Shown piece after piece: positions 13,255-25,244 of a DNA stretch of 64,000 nt. Under the pieces are notes generated by a model. It worked only from the letters and a program-made list of their open reading frames with translations, was not told the DNA's origin and made no database searches. Made by a program: the position numbers and the translations under genes. This DNA comes from Coenobita brevimanus (Eukaryota > Arthropoda > Malacostraca > Decapoda > Coenobitidae). How positions within the stretch are numbered: the first letter of the stretch is position 1; each line of letters begins with the position of its first letter. The stretch lies in NCBI GenBank assembly GCA_032717465.1, contig CM064658.1:9442242-9506241 (forward strand). Direction: 5' to 3'.

Positions 13255-15527
13255 TCTATCTATCTATCTACATACCCAGGCTGCTTCCTCCAAGGAAAGG
13301 GAGGTAGCCGAGACAGGACGACACACTCCCCATTTACTCATCCATTCAAACACATTCGCATCTTAGCCCCAAAGGGGAGAACGGACAGATCCTCACCGCA
13401 CCACACCGCACAAGGGTCAACTGCGCAATGCAATCAGTGACATCCGCGCAGGGCCCGACAGCAGAACTGGTTTACCCCTGCCACATCATAGGGGACCTAT
13501 CCTCTTACACGCACCTGACCTGACTAGCTGATCAGACCAAATGCGGGAGAATATCCCCTCAGGGCTGCGGGAGAATATCCCCTCAGGGCTGCGTCATCAC
13601 TTATTCATTCACAATTTCTCTCCATTTATTTCTGTCACACACAGCCACTCTTCCTTGCTCAACAGACATCCCTTTCGCATCCAGTGCTCTCTTCACACTG
13701 TCCATCCATCCTATTCGTGGTCTTCCTCTCAGCCTTACACCTCTCACATCAGATCTAGTTATCTTTTTCAACAATCGCTCATTATCCATTCTCTCCATAA
13801 GCACAAACCATCGCAACACCCTCTGCTCAACTCTACCAGCCATCTCCCGAACAACTCCAGTTCTCCTTCGCACTTCATCATTCCGCACTCGATCCATACG
13901 CGTCACTCCACATACTCCTCAGACACCTCATCTCTATTACATTCAAACTTTTCCTCTCTGCTACACCCATATTCCATGTTTCAGCCCCATATAACGCAGT
14001 CGGTACCACAACACCCTCATACAGCCTTCTCTTTACATCCATTCTAAGTGAACGACATCTAAACACTTTTTTCATTCCCCCCAGCACCTTTCCTACTTCA
14101 TTTATTCTAAACTTCACTTCTGCATCTATTCTTCCATCCACAGCAACATGTGACCCTAGATATTTAAAACACTCTACCTCCTCAAGCAACTCGCCATTCA
14201 AAACTATATTCATCCCCCTACCATCTACCAACCTCGTACACTTCATCACTTTACTCTTATTCTCATTTACTTTCAATTTCCTCCTTTCACACACCCTTCC
14301 AAACTCCTCTACCAACTGTCTCAATCTCTCCTCTGAATCAGCCACCAGTGCAGTATCATCTGCAAACAGCAGCTGCTTCAAATTCCATTCTCCACCATCA
14401 ACATTCACCAGACTCAGACCTCCACCTAAAACTCTTGCATTCACCTCCCTTACAACACCATCCATGTAAATATTAAACAACCAAGGCGACATCACACATC
14501 CCTGTCTCAGTCCCACTCTCACGAGAAACCAATCACTCACAGCATTTCCCACTCTTACACATGCTCTACTATTTACATAAAAACTTTTCACCCCTTTTAG
14601 TAACCTACCATCAAGTCCATACAATCTTAAAACAGTCCACAAAGCCTCCCTATCGATTCTATCATACGCTTTCTCTAAATCCATAAATGCCCAAAACACA
14701 TCCTTGCCTTTTGCTAAATACTTTTCACACACTTGTCTCACAGCAAACACCTGATCCACGCATCCCCTCCCTCTCCCAAAGCCACACTGCTCATCACCAA
14801 TCACTCCCTCTGTACCCTCTCTAACTCTCATAATTAACACTCTACCATACACCTTACCTACAACACTCAACAGACTTATACCCCTAAAGCTAGTACATTC
14901 ATACTTATCACCCTTGCCTTTATACAACGGGACCACACAAGCACTTGCCCAGTCAATTGGCACCATACCTTTCACAAAGCACACATTCAACAATCTTAGT
15001 AACCAGTCAACAATAGTCACTCCACCACCCTTCAGGCATTCCACAGCACACCCATCCATACCTGCAGCTTTCCCTGTTTTCATCTCCTTTACTGCCTTCT
15101 CCACTTCCTCCTTCGTGATCAAAGAATCATTCAACTCTCCCAACACATTTATTCCTTGCACCCTTCCATCTGCCACAATCTCAGCCACCCTTTCCTCCTC
15201 TACATTTAACAATCTTTCAAAATACTCTGCCCATCTCTTCCTTACTGCATCCATCTCAATTAACATCCTTCCATCCTCTGCTTTTACTCGTTCTTCCTTT
15301 CCAGACTCTCCCTTTCGCACCCTTTTCACCTCCTTCCAAAACATTTTCTTATTCTGTTGCAAATTCTCTGTCAGCCGCCTACCCCACCTCTCATCTGCTG
15401 CCACTTTAGCATCACGCACAGCCCTTCTCGCCCTATTCCTCTTTTCCTTATATCTTTCATATGACATCTCATCCTTCCTCTGCAGCCATGCTTCATATGC
15501 ACGTCTCTTCTCAGCCACAGCTTGACC
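13255..15527 (-). mobile_element. RTE-like non-LTR retrotransposon, family B, nearly full RT domain
   Basis: An open frame of 546 codons on the minus strand (15518-13878) carries an RT in order: a basic linker (AYEAWLQRKDEMSYERYK), GKAAGMDG, a Y/FRGISLL block, GFGRGRGCVDQ, motif A MDLEKAYDRIDR, motif [20 protein letters not shown], and catalytic [12 protein letters not shown]. The C-terminal region ([26 protein letters not shown]) continues in another frame at 13906-13601, so one frameshift lies near 13900. No endonuclease precedes it, so the copy is 5'-truncated. The 3' end is a (GATA)n tail at 13255-13275. In the 3' UTR a 24-base unit (GCGGGAGAATATCCCCTCAG plus 4 bases) is duplicated at 13543-13590. 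It is inserted in an AGGTCA-rich repeat. Confidence 0.95.
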
Positions 15528-16293
15528 TTTGATCTATTGTTTTCAAAAACAACAGGTCAGCTTTTTGGGTGATCCTCAACTCATCCACAAATCGGGTCAA
15601 AACTGTTTTAGTTACTTTGTCCACAACCAGACACACGGGGCAAACTCTGATCTTGCCCCGTGATCCTGACCTTTGACTGACTATTCTCAAAACTGAGTCC
15701 CGTCGTTCTTGCCTGCACCCTAACCCTTCCATCAAATTGGCTCAAAAATCATCGAAATTGCTTAAGCTGACCTTCCTCCGTGACCCTGGTATTTGACCTT
15801 TCCTTGTGGCCTTGACATTGAGCTGCTTGTTCTCAAAGCTAAATTCTTTCATTCTTGCTTTACCCTCAACCCTTCCACAGAGCTTTGTTTGCACTGGATA
15901 AAAACTTTAGTTGACCTTGGACTGTGACTTTGATTTTTGACCTAATGTTCTTAAAAAAAAAAAAAAAAACAGTAGGTCTAATCCTTGGCCGATCCTCAAC
16001 ATTTCCTCCAAGTTAAATTGAAAATCAGATCAAAAATGTTTGACTTATTTTATTAACAAATAGACACATGGGTTGAACTTTGACCCTGGCCTGTGACCAT
16101 GACCTTTGGTTGATTTTTCTTAAAACTGAAACACTCCATTCTTGCCTTACCCTCCAACCATCCCCTAAGTTTGATCCAATTCAATAAAAATTGTTAACGT
16201 TCAAAATCTATAGGTTTCTTTATGGGCTGCCCCTCCACCCTTGCACCATGTTTGATTAAAGTCGATGAGAACTGTTTGGACTATTTTGTTAAA

Positions 16294-16339
<46 letters not shown>

Positions 16340-16340
16340 C
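15528..16340. repeat. AGGTCA-rich dispersed repeat, right part, ending in (CA)n
   Basis: Repeated TGACCTTTGACC-type phrases recur about every 100-250 bases (e.g. near 15780-15815 and 16080-16110), with intervening ATTCTTGCCTTACCCT-like blocks. The segment ends in a (CA)n tract at 16296-16336. Together with 13085-13254 it forms one older element interrupted by the RTE copy. Confidence 0.8.
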
Positions 16341-16641
16341 AAAACATAACACCCACTTTCGCTCTGGAAGCTGTACTGAAAAATAGGTCATGGTGGGTCA
16401 TGGATTAACAGTGCACTTATGCATCATGGCTGGCTGATATTCTCCCCTATGCTGTTTATGCAGTCCCCATTATTCAGGCGGATATAAAACACAACAGTAT
16501 TCTATTGGATGCTATTTACACAAAGCCATGCTGGAAATTAAAATGGATACAAGTACAAAACAAGAGATTATCTGGACAAAACATAGCATGTTGACATTAT
16601 CTTCTTTATCATTTACGGATACCATGTCGGTAACAACAAAA

Positions 16642-16693
<52 letters not shown>

Positions 16694-17014
16694 TGTTGGC
16701 AACTAGTGGCGTAATCTGCCATTGAACAAGTTTGTGGTGAAGCTCTTTATAACATTTCCGGAAACTTGTTCTCTTTATCATTTATATCACTTAATTAAAT
16801 ATTATACGATATTAAAGTTAAAAGTTTTGTGTTAATTTTCTATTCGATGTTGTCCACTCAGTTATTGTGTTGCTGCTGCCGGGTGAACCTCCTTGTAGAG
16901 GTGGGGTTAATGGAGGTAATTATAAAGCCACTCACGATGTCCTCCGTAACCTGGTAAATTACAGTTTGTCTCTGGTACTAGGAATAAAGCTCGGAAAATG
17001 ATCAAGGCGCAGAA
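16341..17014. other. No gene recognised; (CA)n at 16645-16691
   Basis: Apart from the dinucleotide tract I see no domain, tRNA or clear repeat membership. Confidence 0.5.
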
Positions 17015-17095
17015 GGGAACACGTGGCCACCAAATACAAATCATCAGATAAAAGTTTGTGAGAGGGAATGAGTTATGGTCAGGCCTCCCCTTCCG

Positions 17096-17136
<41 letters not shown>
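17015..17136. repeat. Dispersed repeat carrying a (GT)n tail
   Basis: ACGTGGCCACCAAATA, AAAAGTTTGTGAGAGGGAA and GAGTTATGGTCAGGCCT match the start of the 10.3-kb array. Here the element ends in (GT)n at 17099-17136. Confidence 0.75.
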
Positions 17137-17138
<2 letters not shown>

Positions 17139-18734
17139 ATTTGGGTTTAAATCCGGATATATTTGCGATACTGTATTTTTTTCCAAAACTACTGTGGATT
17201 TTAAAGACTTCTACTCTTTCTTCACTGCATGCGCTTTATCAAAATATCTCTTTGTTAATTAACTCTTTCAGCGAAGGTTTGCTCGGAGATATGGTACATT
17301 AGCTTTGCTGACGAGTCTTAGTTCTTTGTTAGACGTCTTGGCAGCCTCATCACATTATTTTAACAATTCTGGGTCATGAAAACATCATGCCTATGAGGTG
17401 GAGTCAGGTTTTTTTACCTGAATGGTGAGCCAAAGAGGTTGAGACCCATATATCTTGGCATGATCCTGATTAGTCATTCTTCTATCATTTTTTTTTCCCT
17501 TGTTCTTTTAACTGGTGGCGAAAAAGAGGTTGGGATGATAATGATAAAAATTATGAAAATGTGGCAATTATCAATGACTGGCTGTTGCGTTGTCAAGAAA
17601 ATCTTCGTTCATCCTGTGAATTCTCAAGTTTTACGTCTATTCTATTTCTGGCCTAATATTTCGTACTTGAAATATTTATTATGATTTTGGAGATCCAATC
17701 CATGACTTTACTTCTGAATATTAACTAACATTTTCCACCAAGGCGATCAATCTTTTTTTTTTTTTAATCGCACATTCAGCAAGTTACTATTAATCAGAAC
17801 AGATGTGGTGATTTCAGTATATTTGTAAATATAGTTACGAAGTTACCATAACGTTCTTTGCCATACTACCTTATTTTATTCCCTACTACAAACAGACGAG
17901 GATAGTGATTAGTCTGGCATTAAATGCATTATTGAATATAATATCAAACTCCTCTAGTTCGAAGTATCTTCTAAGCAGAACAGCTCTGCCTGAAGACAGT
18001 AAATATAAACTGAAACCACATCACCGGACTGAAGGTGACCAAGAGACCCAAACCCTGGAACTGGTCCCCGTGGGTCCCTACTGTCCATTCAGAATGAAGG
18101 TGACGATTTACCCTTCCTAGGTCTGGCTTCTGTTACCTAACCGTCGTATACAACTCTGCCTACTGTTATACGTGTATAACCTATTATTCTTATTATTTCA
18201 AAGTAACAGTGTACCATGTACTTTGTTATCAAAGGCTTCCTTAAAATTTAGGTATACTATGTTTCATGCACTGCAGACATTAAGAATATGAAATAATTTA
18301 TTATATTCCAACGTCACTACTCGTGTATCAAGTTTTGTAAATGGCATTATTTTTAGCTCTCTTAACAGCATCAGAGAGTTTACACACCACAGTTGTCAAG
18401 GTTACCCTTTCAGCCAGCGGCCAAAAGTTCTGGCGAGACTTCGAAAAGGAAGGTAAGTCATTCACTACCAGACATCACCCTAAGAGGTAATAAAACCCAT
18501 TCAGGTTGCACGAATTAAAAAAAAAAAAAAAAAATGCATCATCGAAGTAACGGGGTAATGGGTGTACAATATAATTACCAGGTGATTTATTATCTGTCTT
18601 CCCCAGTATTTGTTAAACCTCCAGACCTTTACCACCACACCTGAGTATGTGGTAATCTCTTCAATCCAGAGATGTGTTCTTTATTTCATTCTTGCTTCCT
18701 CCGCACGATTTTAAGGAACTTACAACAGACTTTT
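17137..18734. other. No gene recognised
   Basis: AT-rich. A possible remnant of the dispersed palindromic repeat lies near 17262-17330. Short open frames at 17439-17684 and 17905-18120 have no recognisable features. Confidence 0.5.
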
Positions 18735-19345
18735 CGAACAAAACGGATCAGCCGACTCCGTACCTTGTTTACTACTGCAGAGTTGTTGACTTTATACACG
18801 GGTTTTATTCTCCACTGTGTGGAGTACAACTCTCATGTGTGGGAAGGCTCCCCACATGCAGCTCTTCTCAAAATGGTGGAGTCAAAGGCTTTTCGTCTCA
18901 TTAACTCTCCTCCTCTTACTAGCTCCCTTCAACCTCTGTCTCTTCGCCGCACTGTTGCATCTTTATCTCTTTTCTATCGCTACTTCAGTGGTCGTTGCTC
19001 CTCTGAACTGTCTGCTTGTATCCCTCCACCTCTACGACGGGCGCGTAGAACCTGTCTAGCAACAAACTCTTATCCCTTTTCTCTCCAACTCTCTAATGCA
19101 AGAGTTAACCGTTACTCCCAGTTCTTCATTTATGCAACAGGTAAGATCTGGAACTGTCTCCCTCTGTCTGTATTTTCTGCTTCCTATGATCTCCAGTCTT
19201 TCAAACGCAGTGTGTCCAGACATCTCGAAATGAACGGATCTTGAATTTAGCTCTCTTTTGTATTGTTTTGTTTTTTTTCTTGGAAGGAACAGTTTGTGGG
19301 CTTCTGGCCTTTGGCTCCTTCTTCCTTGCATTAAAAAAAAAAAAT
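18735..19345 (+). mobile_element. Jockey-type LINE, 3' fragment with C-terminal tail
   Basis: The frame to 19244 encodes the region after the RT core: LLTLYTGFILHCVEYNSHVW, ESKAFRLINSPPLTSSLQPL, ACIPPPLRRARRTCLATNSY and GKIWNCLPLSVFSASYDLQS, closing at MNGS stop. This aligns block by block with 39.18-39.67 kb. The 3' UTR has GGCCTTTGGCTCCTTCTTCC and ends in CTTGCATT plus poly-A at about 19328-19343. The 5' part, including the RT catalytic motifs, is absent. Confidence 0.9.
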
Positions 19346-19439
19346 GTTGCTTTCACTGACCCCTTATTCTCTATTTCACTCTTGCCATCTTCATACGACT
19401 AATCGGTTTCGAAAACACTTCGAATCGTGGGATTAAACA

Positions 19440-19600
19440 TATAGTAGCGTTCACTGACCCTTTCAGTATAATACGTCCCCTTAAGATGAATAAAATTATC
19501 TGGAGGAGGCAATAACAAACTAATGGAATGTATCACTACTATCAAAGGGATGAAAATCTGTATCAAGTGCTTAGACACTTCTATGTGAACCCGTTCAGTG
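19440..19600. mobile_element. Palindromic MITE fragment
   Basis: Contains CACTGACCCTTTCAGTATAA and ATGAATAAAATTATCTGGAG, landmarks of the dispersed inverted-arm element best seen near 37.85, 50.4 and 61.9 kb. Confidence 0.5.
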
Positions 19601-19654
19601 CCACGACGTCTTTCTTTTTATTTCACTGTCAAAATTACACCTACATAAATCCTT

Positions 19655-19860
19655 TCATGTAGGTATGGTGCTGGAGGGGAGGCCTCCCTATGGTGTCCCC
19701 ATATGACTTGGTGGATCCTATGTGTGCTTATACGAACACCCCTCAGCTCCCTCCCTATCCCCTGAGAGTATAATGGAGGACTTACAAGGAAACTTTCAGC
19801 CGGCAGTGCACCATGTTCTCGTTTAGATGAGCCTGGAGACACAACACCAGCAACTTAAGG
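19655..19860 (+). mobile_element. SINE-like repeat, family C (copy 1)
   Basis: GTGCTGGAGGGGAGGCCTCC, CAGCTCCCTCCCTATCCCC, a GATGAGCCTGG block and CAACACCAGCAAC at the end match 34142-34350 and 61236-61442. The other copies end in (CAA)n. Confidence 0.75.
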
Positions 19861-20003
19861 GCATGTTGCTTTTCACTTCACCCTTGGGACCACCACACCC
19901 TTCGCTCAGCGTAGGGGAAAGCACTCGTAGGGAAGGGCATGGCTTGCTATATTCCTGTCCAAGTGGTTTATAATGCCACACTATGTGACACTCGGGTTGG
20001 CAG

Positions 20004-20010
<7 letters not shown>

Positions 20011-20049
<39 letters not shown>
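20011..20049. repeat. (GA)n microsatellite
   Basis: About 39 bases of GA repeats. Confidence 0.95.
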
Positions 20050-20051
<2 letters not shown>

Positions 20052-20286
20052 CACCCACCTCACAATTCCACCTCATTTGTAGTCGAACAAATCTGATTTT
20101 TTCCGCCCATCCGATTTATTTCCCGTCAACCGTACGCCTTCTCCGTCCTCCTTGTTTATTATCAGTTCGGGGGCAGAGTGCGTCTCAGCTCCATCGTGTT
20201 TCCCCTTCACAAATTCGGTCCTATTTTCTCTTGTCTTCCAATTTTCCTGCAGTTTAATATTTCATTGTGTTCTGATTTCGTCATTG

Positions 20287-20290
<4 letters not shown>

Positions 20291-20349
<59 letters not shown>
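20291..20349. repeat. (AT)n microsatellite
   Basis: AT repeats are followed directly by a segment with GGTCCACTGCAGGAC (about 20366), a phrase found in dispersed arthropod repeats and, in variant form, near 53580. Confidence 0.9.
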
Positions 20350-20351
<2 letters not shown>

Positions 20352-20662
20352 CATCAGCCGTTGAGGTCCACTGCAGGACCGGCCTATCCCTACCGAAGCT
20401 GGGACGATACAGCCAATGTATCTCTACGCACAGGCTTAGGGTGTCTGGTAGAGACTGTATGTAGGGTGAGAAGTGTTTGTGAATGTGACTGTAGTGGCTT
20501 TGGATGTGTGTGTAGTCTGTGAACCAAGTGTAATCGGCCCGCCTTAAGCCGATTGAGTGCAAGCATACTACAGTAGTATGCGACACTGGTTCAACCACAG
20601 CACCCCTTGTGTCCGCCAAAGTAGCAAGTGGCTTTGTGAACGCTTCCCAAAGTTTTTACAAC

Positions 20663-20731
20663 TCTTGCGGGAGGCGAACCCGCGCTCACCAGCCTGCGAA
20701 ACGCACACTCTACCACAGTACCACAGAGGCT

Positions 20732-20735
<4 letters not shown>
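20663..20735 (-). mobile_element. tRNA-derived SINE head
   Basis: Read on the minus strand, TGGTACTGTGGTAGAGTG (box A) is followed about 30 bases on by GGTTCGCCTCC (box B). Folding context and flanks do not look like a functional tRNA. The head abuts the (AT)n tract at 20734-20802. Confidence 0.65.

Positions 20736-20802
<67 letters not shown>
20734..20802. repeat. (AT)n microsatellite
   Basis: AT repeats followed by an ACAG-rich short repeat to about 20835. Confidence 0.95.
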
Positions 20803-20803
<1 letters not shown>

Positions 20804-20835
20804 GAGACAGACAGACAGAGACAGATAAAGACTGA

Positions 20836-21614
20836 CAGATAGATATATTTCTGTGTTAACGTTCGTCTTTGTTACATGTCTGGGCTTTTCACTTAGAAGT
20901 TTGGATCTTATTTATTTTTTATTGGGATATTATTTATATTTTATTACCTATTTCGCCTTTTCCATATCCAGTACACTTCAGCTAAGTAAAATTTTTTCGG
21001 CGCTACCTTTTTTCGTTCCCAGGTCGGGTTGTGATTTTTTTCAACGTTACTTCCTCGGGTTTTGTGTTTTGTTTTGTTTTGATTTACTGATGGGTGTTTG
21101 TTTTCTGCACCTGGTACGGTTTGGTTATTACTGTCGCTGTTGACTCTTTATGTCGTCCTTTGGAAGTTGCGATTTGTGACTTCCTGACCTCATTTGGGGA
21201 CGAAACAGTTTTTTATTTCGATTACATTTTTTTTTCCTATAACCCCAACAGTCTGATGGCGTATTTTTTTTTCTTCTAACTACCTACAGACGATTTATTC
21301 AGCTTAGGAAGGACCTCCTGTATTGTCGTGCTACATTTAGGCCTTTCACTCCGAAATCTCTCCTATGCTAAACAAAAACATTTGCAGAAACGTAGATTAC
21401 AAAGAAAACTACATAATCAAAGAGAATGGGTTACTATAAGGTTATGCTACATGTTTTAATGTTGGCTACTTCGACTTTACCTCATACTTCCGTCACTTTA
21501 TGAGCCACATTTGCTTGATTTATATTGCCACTCCCAAATCAGGTGTTCTTTCTTTATTTATATTAAATTTCCATTATCTTGAGGCTATGCCTCATGTGTG
21601 CGGAGGCTTGGGGT

Positions 21615-21646
<32 letters not shown>

Positions 21647-21696
21647 GTATATATTTATTTAATTGTTTATTTATTTATTTATTTATTATATACCCG

Positions 21697-21741
<45 letters not shown>

Positions 21742-22607
21742 AAGGGAGGGAGGGAGGAAGTTGCATCACAAGATTTTTTTTTTTTTTAATTCTTTTTACG
21801 GTGCTTGTTATTTCAGTGGGTATATTTTTGCTGTCTTTTTCAGGAAAATATTAAACCTCTGGCAATTCTGTCTGCAGTTCGAGTTTTAACATTATTGTGT
21901 TTTATACTTCGATTGCATATTTACTGTTTCCTTTCACTTTCATTATTTACGATATCTTCTGAAGTCATGTAGCTTGTTTATTTAGGTTGGAGTTTTCGTC
22001 CACAATTCTGACTAATTTCTTCAGTCTACGACCTCCACACAATTTCATTTGCCTCAGGGAGAGAAATCAGACTGTGAAGGGGGTAATGGAGACCACTCTG
22101 AACCACGTCACTACAAACTGCTTCTCCATAGTATACAACACTGTCTGCAGGCGGCAAGAATAATACCATAACTACTGTACGTCACCGGACTGAAGAGATT
22201 TACATTCCATTAGGGAAGCATTGGATCACTTTTCCTAATCCTCCAACTGTAAACTGCAGACACAATGCATCACCTTTGGTAACATCCAGTGGTATTATTC
22301 GACACAATCAACCACCGAGGGACAACAAACAAAATGCTACACCCTTTCATTATAATGTTTTTTTTTTTTTTTTTTTTTGAGGGGGTCGTAATATAAGTCA
22401 CTTGGAAGGCTTCGTAACGCCTCTTGTTTGGCGATTTATTTTGCACATTAAACGCCAGTATTGGTTACAGATGTGGTCTGCTGTCCCGGTGGATACGACT
22501 TCGATCTATGATTGGGGCAAGGAACTGTTTAAGGATTTCAATTATGTTAAATAGACTTTACCTATCTACTATAAAAGTTACCGGCATGACGAAAAATTAT
22601 TCCCACT
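20836..22607. other. T-rich stretch, no gene; (GT)n and (GA)n at 21613-21731
   Basis: Hydrophobic frames here come from T-rich sequence. A (GT)n tract at 21613-21643, a (TTTA)n run and a (GA)n/(G)n tract to about 21750 are the only clear structures. A block near 22385-22470 resembles 61740-61800 (GGCTTCGTAACGCCTCTTG; GATTTATTTTGCACA), indicating another low-copy repeat. Confidence 0.55.
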
Positions 22608-22840
22608 AATACCAATACACCAATCCCGAATGAGACACCCCTAGCATGTATTCAGTACGGACGGTAGGTGTTAGCGTCGAAGTGGTGGCATGTGAAAGGT
22701 GCATGGCACAGGAATGCTGGGCCTCAGGGAACAGACCTTTAAGCTTATCCCTGGGTCGAATATGTACAGACAGATGGATACATAGATAGAGAGATACAGA
22801 CACACATGGCCATAGGTATATTCTAGCCACCTCCAGGCCG
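22608..22840. repeat. Dispersed repeat, family D (copy 1)
   Basis: Shares with 62262-62425 the blocks CGAATGAGACA or TGAATGAGACA, TGTATTCAGT, GGTGTTAGC and GAAGTGGTGGCATGTGAAAG or close variants. It ends near an ACAGACAGATGG tract. Confidence 0.8.
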
Positions 22841-23134
22841 CTTGATTCATTCGGGTTTAGCCTTTCGGAACTGGAGGGGTTTCATGTAGCCTTCATTAGC
22901 CCCTTCAATTCGAGTAGCTTTTCCACAGTTGAAAACATTGTCAGGAGAAAGAAACAACAAACATAACATACATCTTTGTACTAAAACGGTAAAAAACTTT
23001 CTCCCTTAACTGGCATGCACACAGATTATTAACTTTATATACGAGTAGTATTCCTGCTGACGCCACGCCATTTGAAGTACCATTTTTTTTTTTTTACTTG
23101 TTAACACTAACAGATTCTACTCAACTTTTCACAC

Positions 23135-23165
<31 letters not shown>

Positions 23166-23900
23166 TCACAGGAAAAACAAATATCAGTAATTTTCCTCTC
23201 TCAACGGGGATTTGTTTGTGGCGGCAGAGCAACAGACAGGGTAAGATGCTACACTATCTTTTGCTGTTCCGCCTCAACAGAACAAAATTATCTTCGTTGT
23301 TACACGGACTGTATCAAAAGTATGTTTGCAAATCAGAGTTCACCCCTTTCGGTAAACTGACCTCTCATTTAAATTCTTGCTACCACTGGACCTATCTGAC
23401 TGCCGGAAATTAAAAAGAAAACAGAAAGAAAAAAAATCCTCCTCTGACTATGGTGATCTGAGAAAGGATCCCTAACCTCTTTCAGCTCGGTTGATGGCTG
23501 AGTGTAATTAGCATGGAGGTTAAATCTGAATAGTAACCAACAGCACTCGTCCTTATCTCATGAATAAAGCTTTTAAATTTAACGCTACCCCTACTTGTTA
23601 TACTAGTAGAAGGTTGGCCCAGTGTGTGCTTCATTATTATTACTATTATTATTACTACTATTATTATTAGTTTGGCTACCGCTGTACTCATTTATTCAGC
23701 TTATGAGAGACTTTTTGTGCTAGGGGTGTATGGTACAGCTCTCGTTAACCCCTTCACAACAAAGCTTCTTCCCTAAACTGCACCAAATCCTCTTTAAGGA
23801 AGTTACCGTTGATGAAACTAAAGTATACGTCCTCGGTATGAAGAGATTTCCCACGGAGAATAATGCTAAGGTTATCCAGGGGTACACACCGCCCCCCCTC
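22841..23900. other. No gene recognised
   Basis: Contains a short (CA)n near 23146-23165 and an (ATT)n-like patch at 23633-23670. The 3' part of the fucosidase gene (C-terminal coding, 3' UTR) would be expected at or below the N gap, but I could not recognise it here. Confidence 0.5.
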
Positions 23901-24000
23901 NNNNNNNNNNNNNNNNNNNNNNNNNNNNNNNNNNNNNNNNNNNNNNNNNNNNNNNNNNNNNNNNNNNNNNNNNNNNNNNNNNNNNNNNNNNNNNNNNNNN
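23901..24000. other. Assembly gap (100 N)
   Basis: A run of exactly 100 N. It interrupts the fucosidase gene next to its last recognised exon. Confidence 1.
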
Positions 24001-24211
24001 GGATAGCAAAATTCTCCTTATGGTAGTCCATACATGTGGTGCACGTACCATACACCTGGCGTGAGGGAATCATTCTGGTGCGTCCACGGCTTCGACTCAT
24101 ACACCGCCTGGCCGTTCACCCCCAGCCACCACCCAAGTTGTCTCAGCCGCTCCTCCATGATGGCGGGAATACGGCCGTCGTGTGTGGGACCAGCGTTGAT
24201 CAGAATATTAC
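24001..24211 (-). CDS. Fuca: Fucosidase exon: NILINAGP to the gap
   Basis: The acceptor at 24213-24212 (TTTATTGCAG) precedes GT that completes a Gly codon. The frame gives [36 protein letters not shown] and TPGVWYV, then HHMYGLP and TAA at about 24020. The family continues past VWYT with a beta-strand ending in an AI motif. A +1 frame from here gives DYHKENFAI up to the gap. This suggests a one-base indel within 30 bases of the gap, either a sequencing error at the contig end or a true lesion. A donor at CAG-GTGTAT (about 24046) is an alternative but would lose the conserved VWY. Confidence 0.9.
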
Positions 24212-25209
24212 CTGCAATAAATATCTGTATAAAAACATGAAGAAACACTCGCAGAATGGAACACCTACTCTCATCTCTACAGGACCCAGATCCGAGGCTT
24301 TCTGGATGCCTGCCAGGGGAAGAACAGATGGTGTGGGATCCCTCATTCACATTACCCTTTCCCATTTCGCCATTTAAGAATGCAGGGAATACAAGGACAT
24401 TTTTTCTCTTCTACCCCATGGATTAGTTATATGATTACCACCTGGCATAACAAGTAATTTCTGAGAAAATTTGAAATCCATTGGCTTGTCACTCAATGTC
24501 CACTCACATTACTGAAATATTATATTTACATTGAGACTAAGCATGTTTACCTCCACAGCTAATAGTCGAAGCCAGCTCTGAGATGACTGCGTTTATAGTG
24601 AGGTAGTCAGTGACCGGTGCCTTGCGTCGATACCCCCACGACCGTTTGTCCAGCGTCATGCAGTTCTCCCACTTGTGTGGCTGTAACACTCCTGCAACAC
24701 ACACAGGAAATACATCACTAGAATGGTGGGTCAGTGGTTGCAGTGTTTATCTCCTGACGATACTGTATGTTGTGGTGCTGTGAACCCTGGGTGGAGCAAA
24801 GCAGCTGCTGTGCCCACCTGGAAGCCATGTCTCCTCATATTTCCTTGTACCTGGTCATGGAGAAGGACCCTGGTCAGACCCGAGTGAGGTACAGTCTGCC
24901 ACAAGATGGTGCCATTTCCCTACACGGTGTATGTTTGTACTGGATGGTCCCACAGAAGCAGTTGCTTACCTGTGGCCGACCACACAGACCGGGGTTAAAC
25001 AACAGCCTCCTGATCTCAAGTACCCATATTCAGGGTTCGAGTCTGACTATGGTAAATTTGCTTTTGTTGTCTTTAATTGTCAGAAGTCAATCAGATTAAA
25101 TATTATAAGCTTTGTAGCAGCGAAAGTGTTAAATTTCATTCTCGCAGCATGTCCATTCATTTGGTCGTTGTCACCCTTGTGGGTATTGTTGATGACATAA
25201 ACAGACTCT

Positions 25210-25244
<35 letters not shown>

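Noticed and set aside
13541..15525. Plus-strand open frames (168 and 203 codons)
   Set aside because: Antisense shadows of the family-B RTE reverse transcriptase.
20663..20735. Possible functional tRNA gene
   Set aside because: A and B boxes are present, but the cloverleaf stems and a 3' terminator are not convincing; better explained as a SINE head. The same applies to 37570-37650, 50085-50155 and 62108-62180.
21000..21280. Hydrophobic open frames suggesting membrane proteins
   Set aside because: Produced by T-rich sequence; no start context or exon signals.
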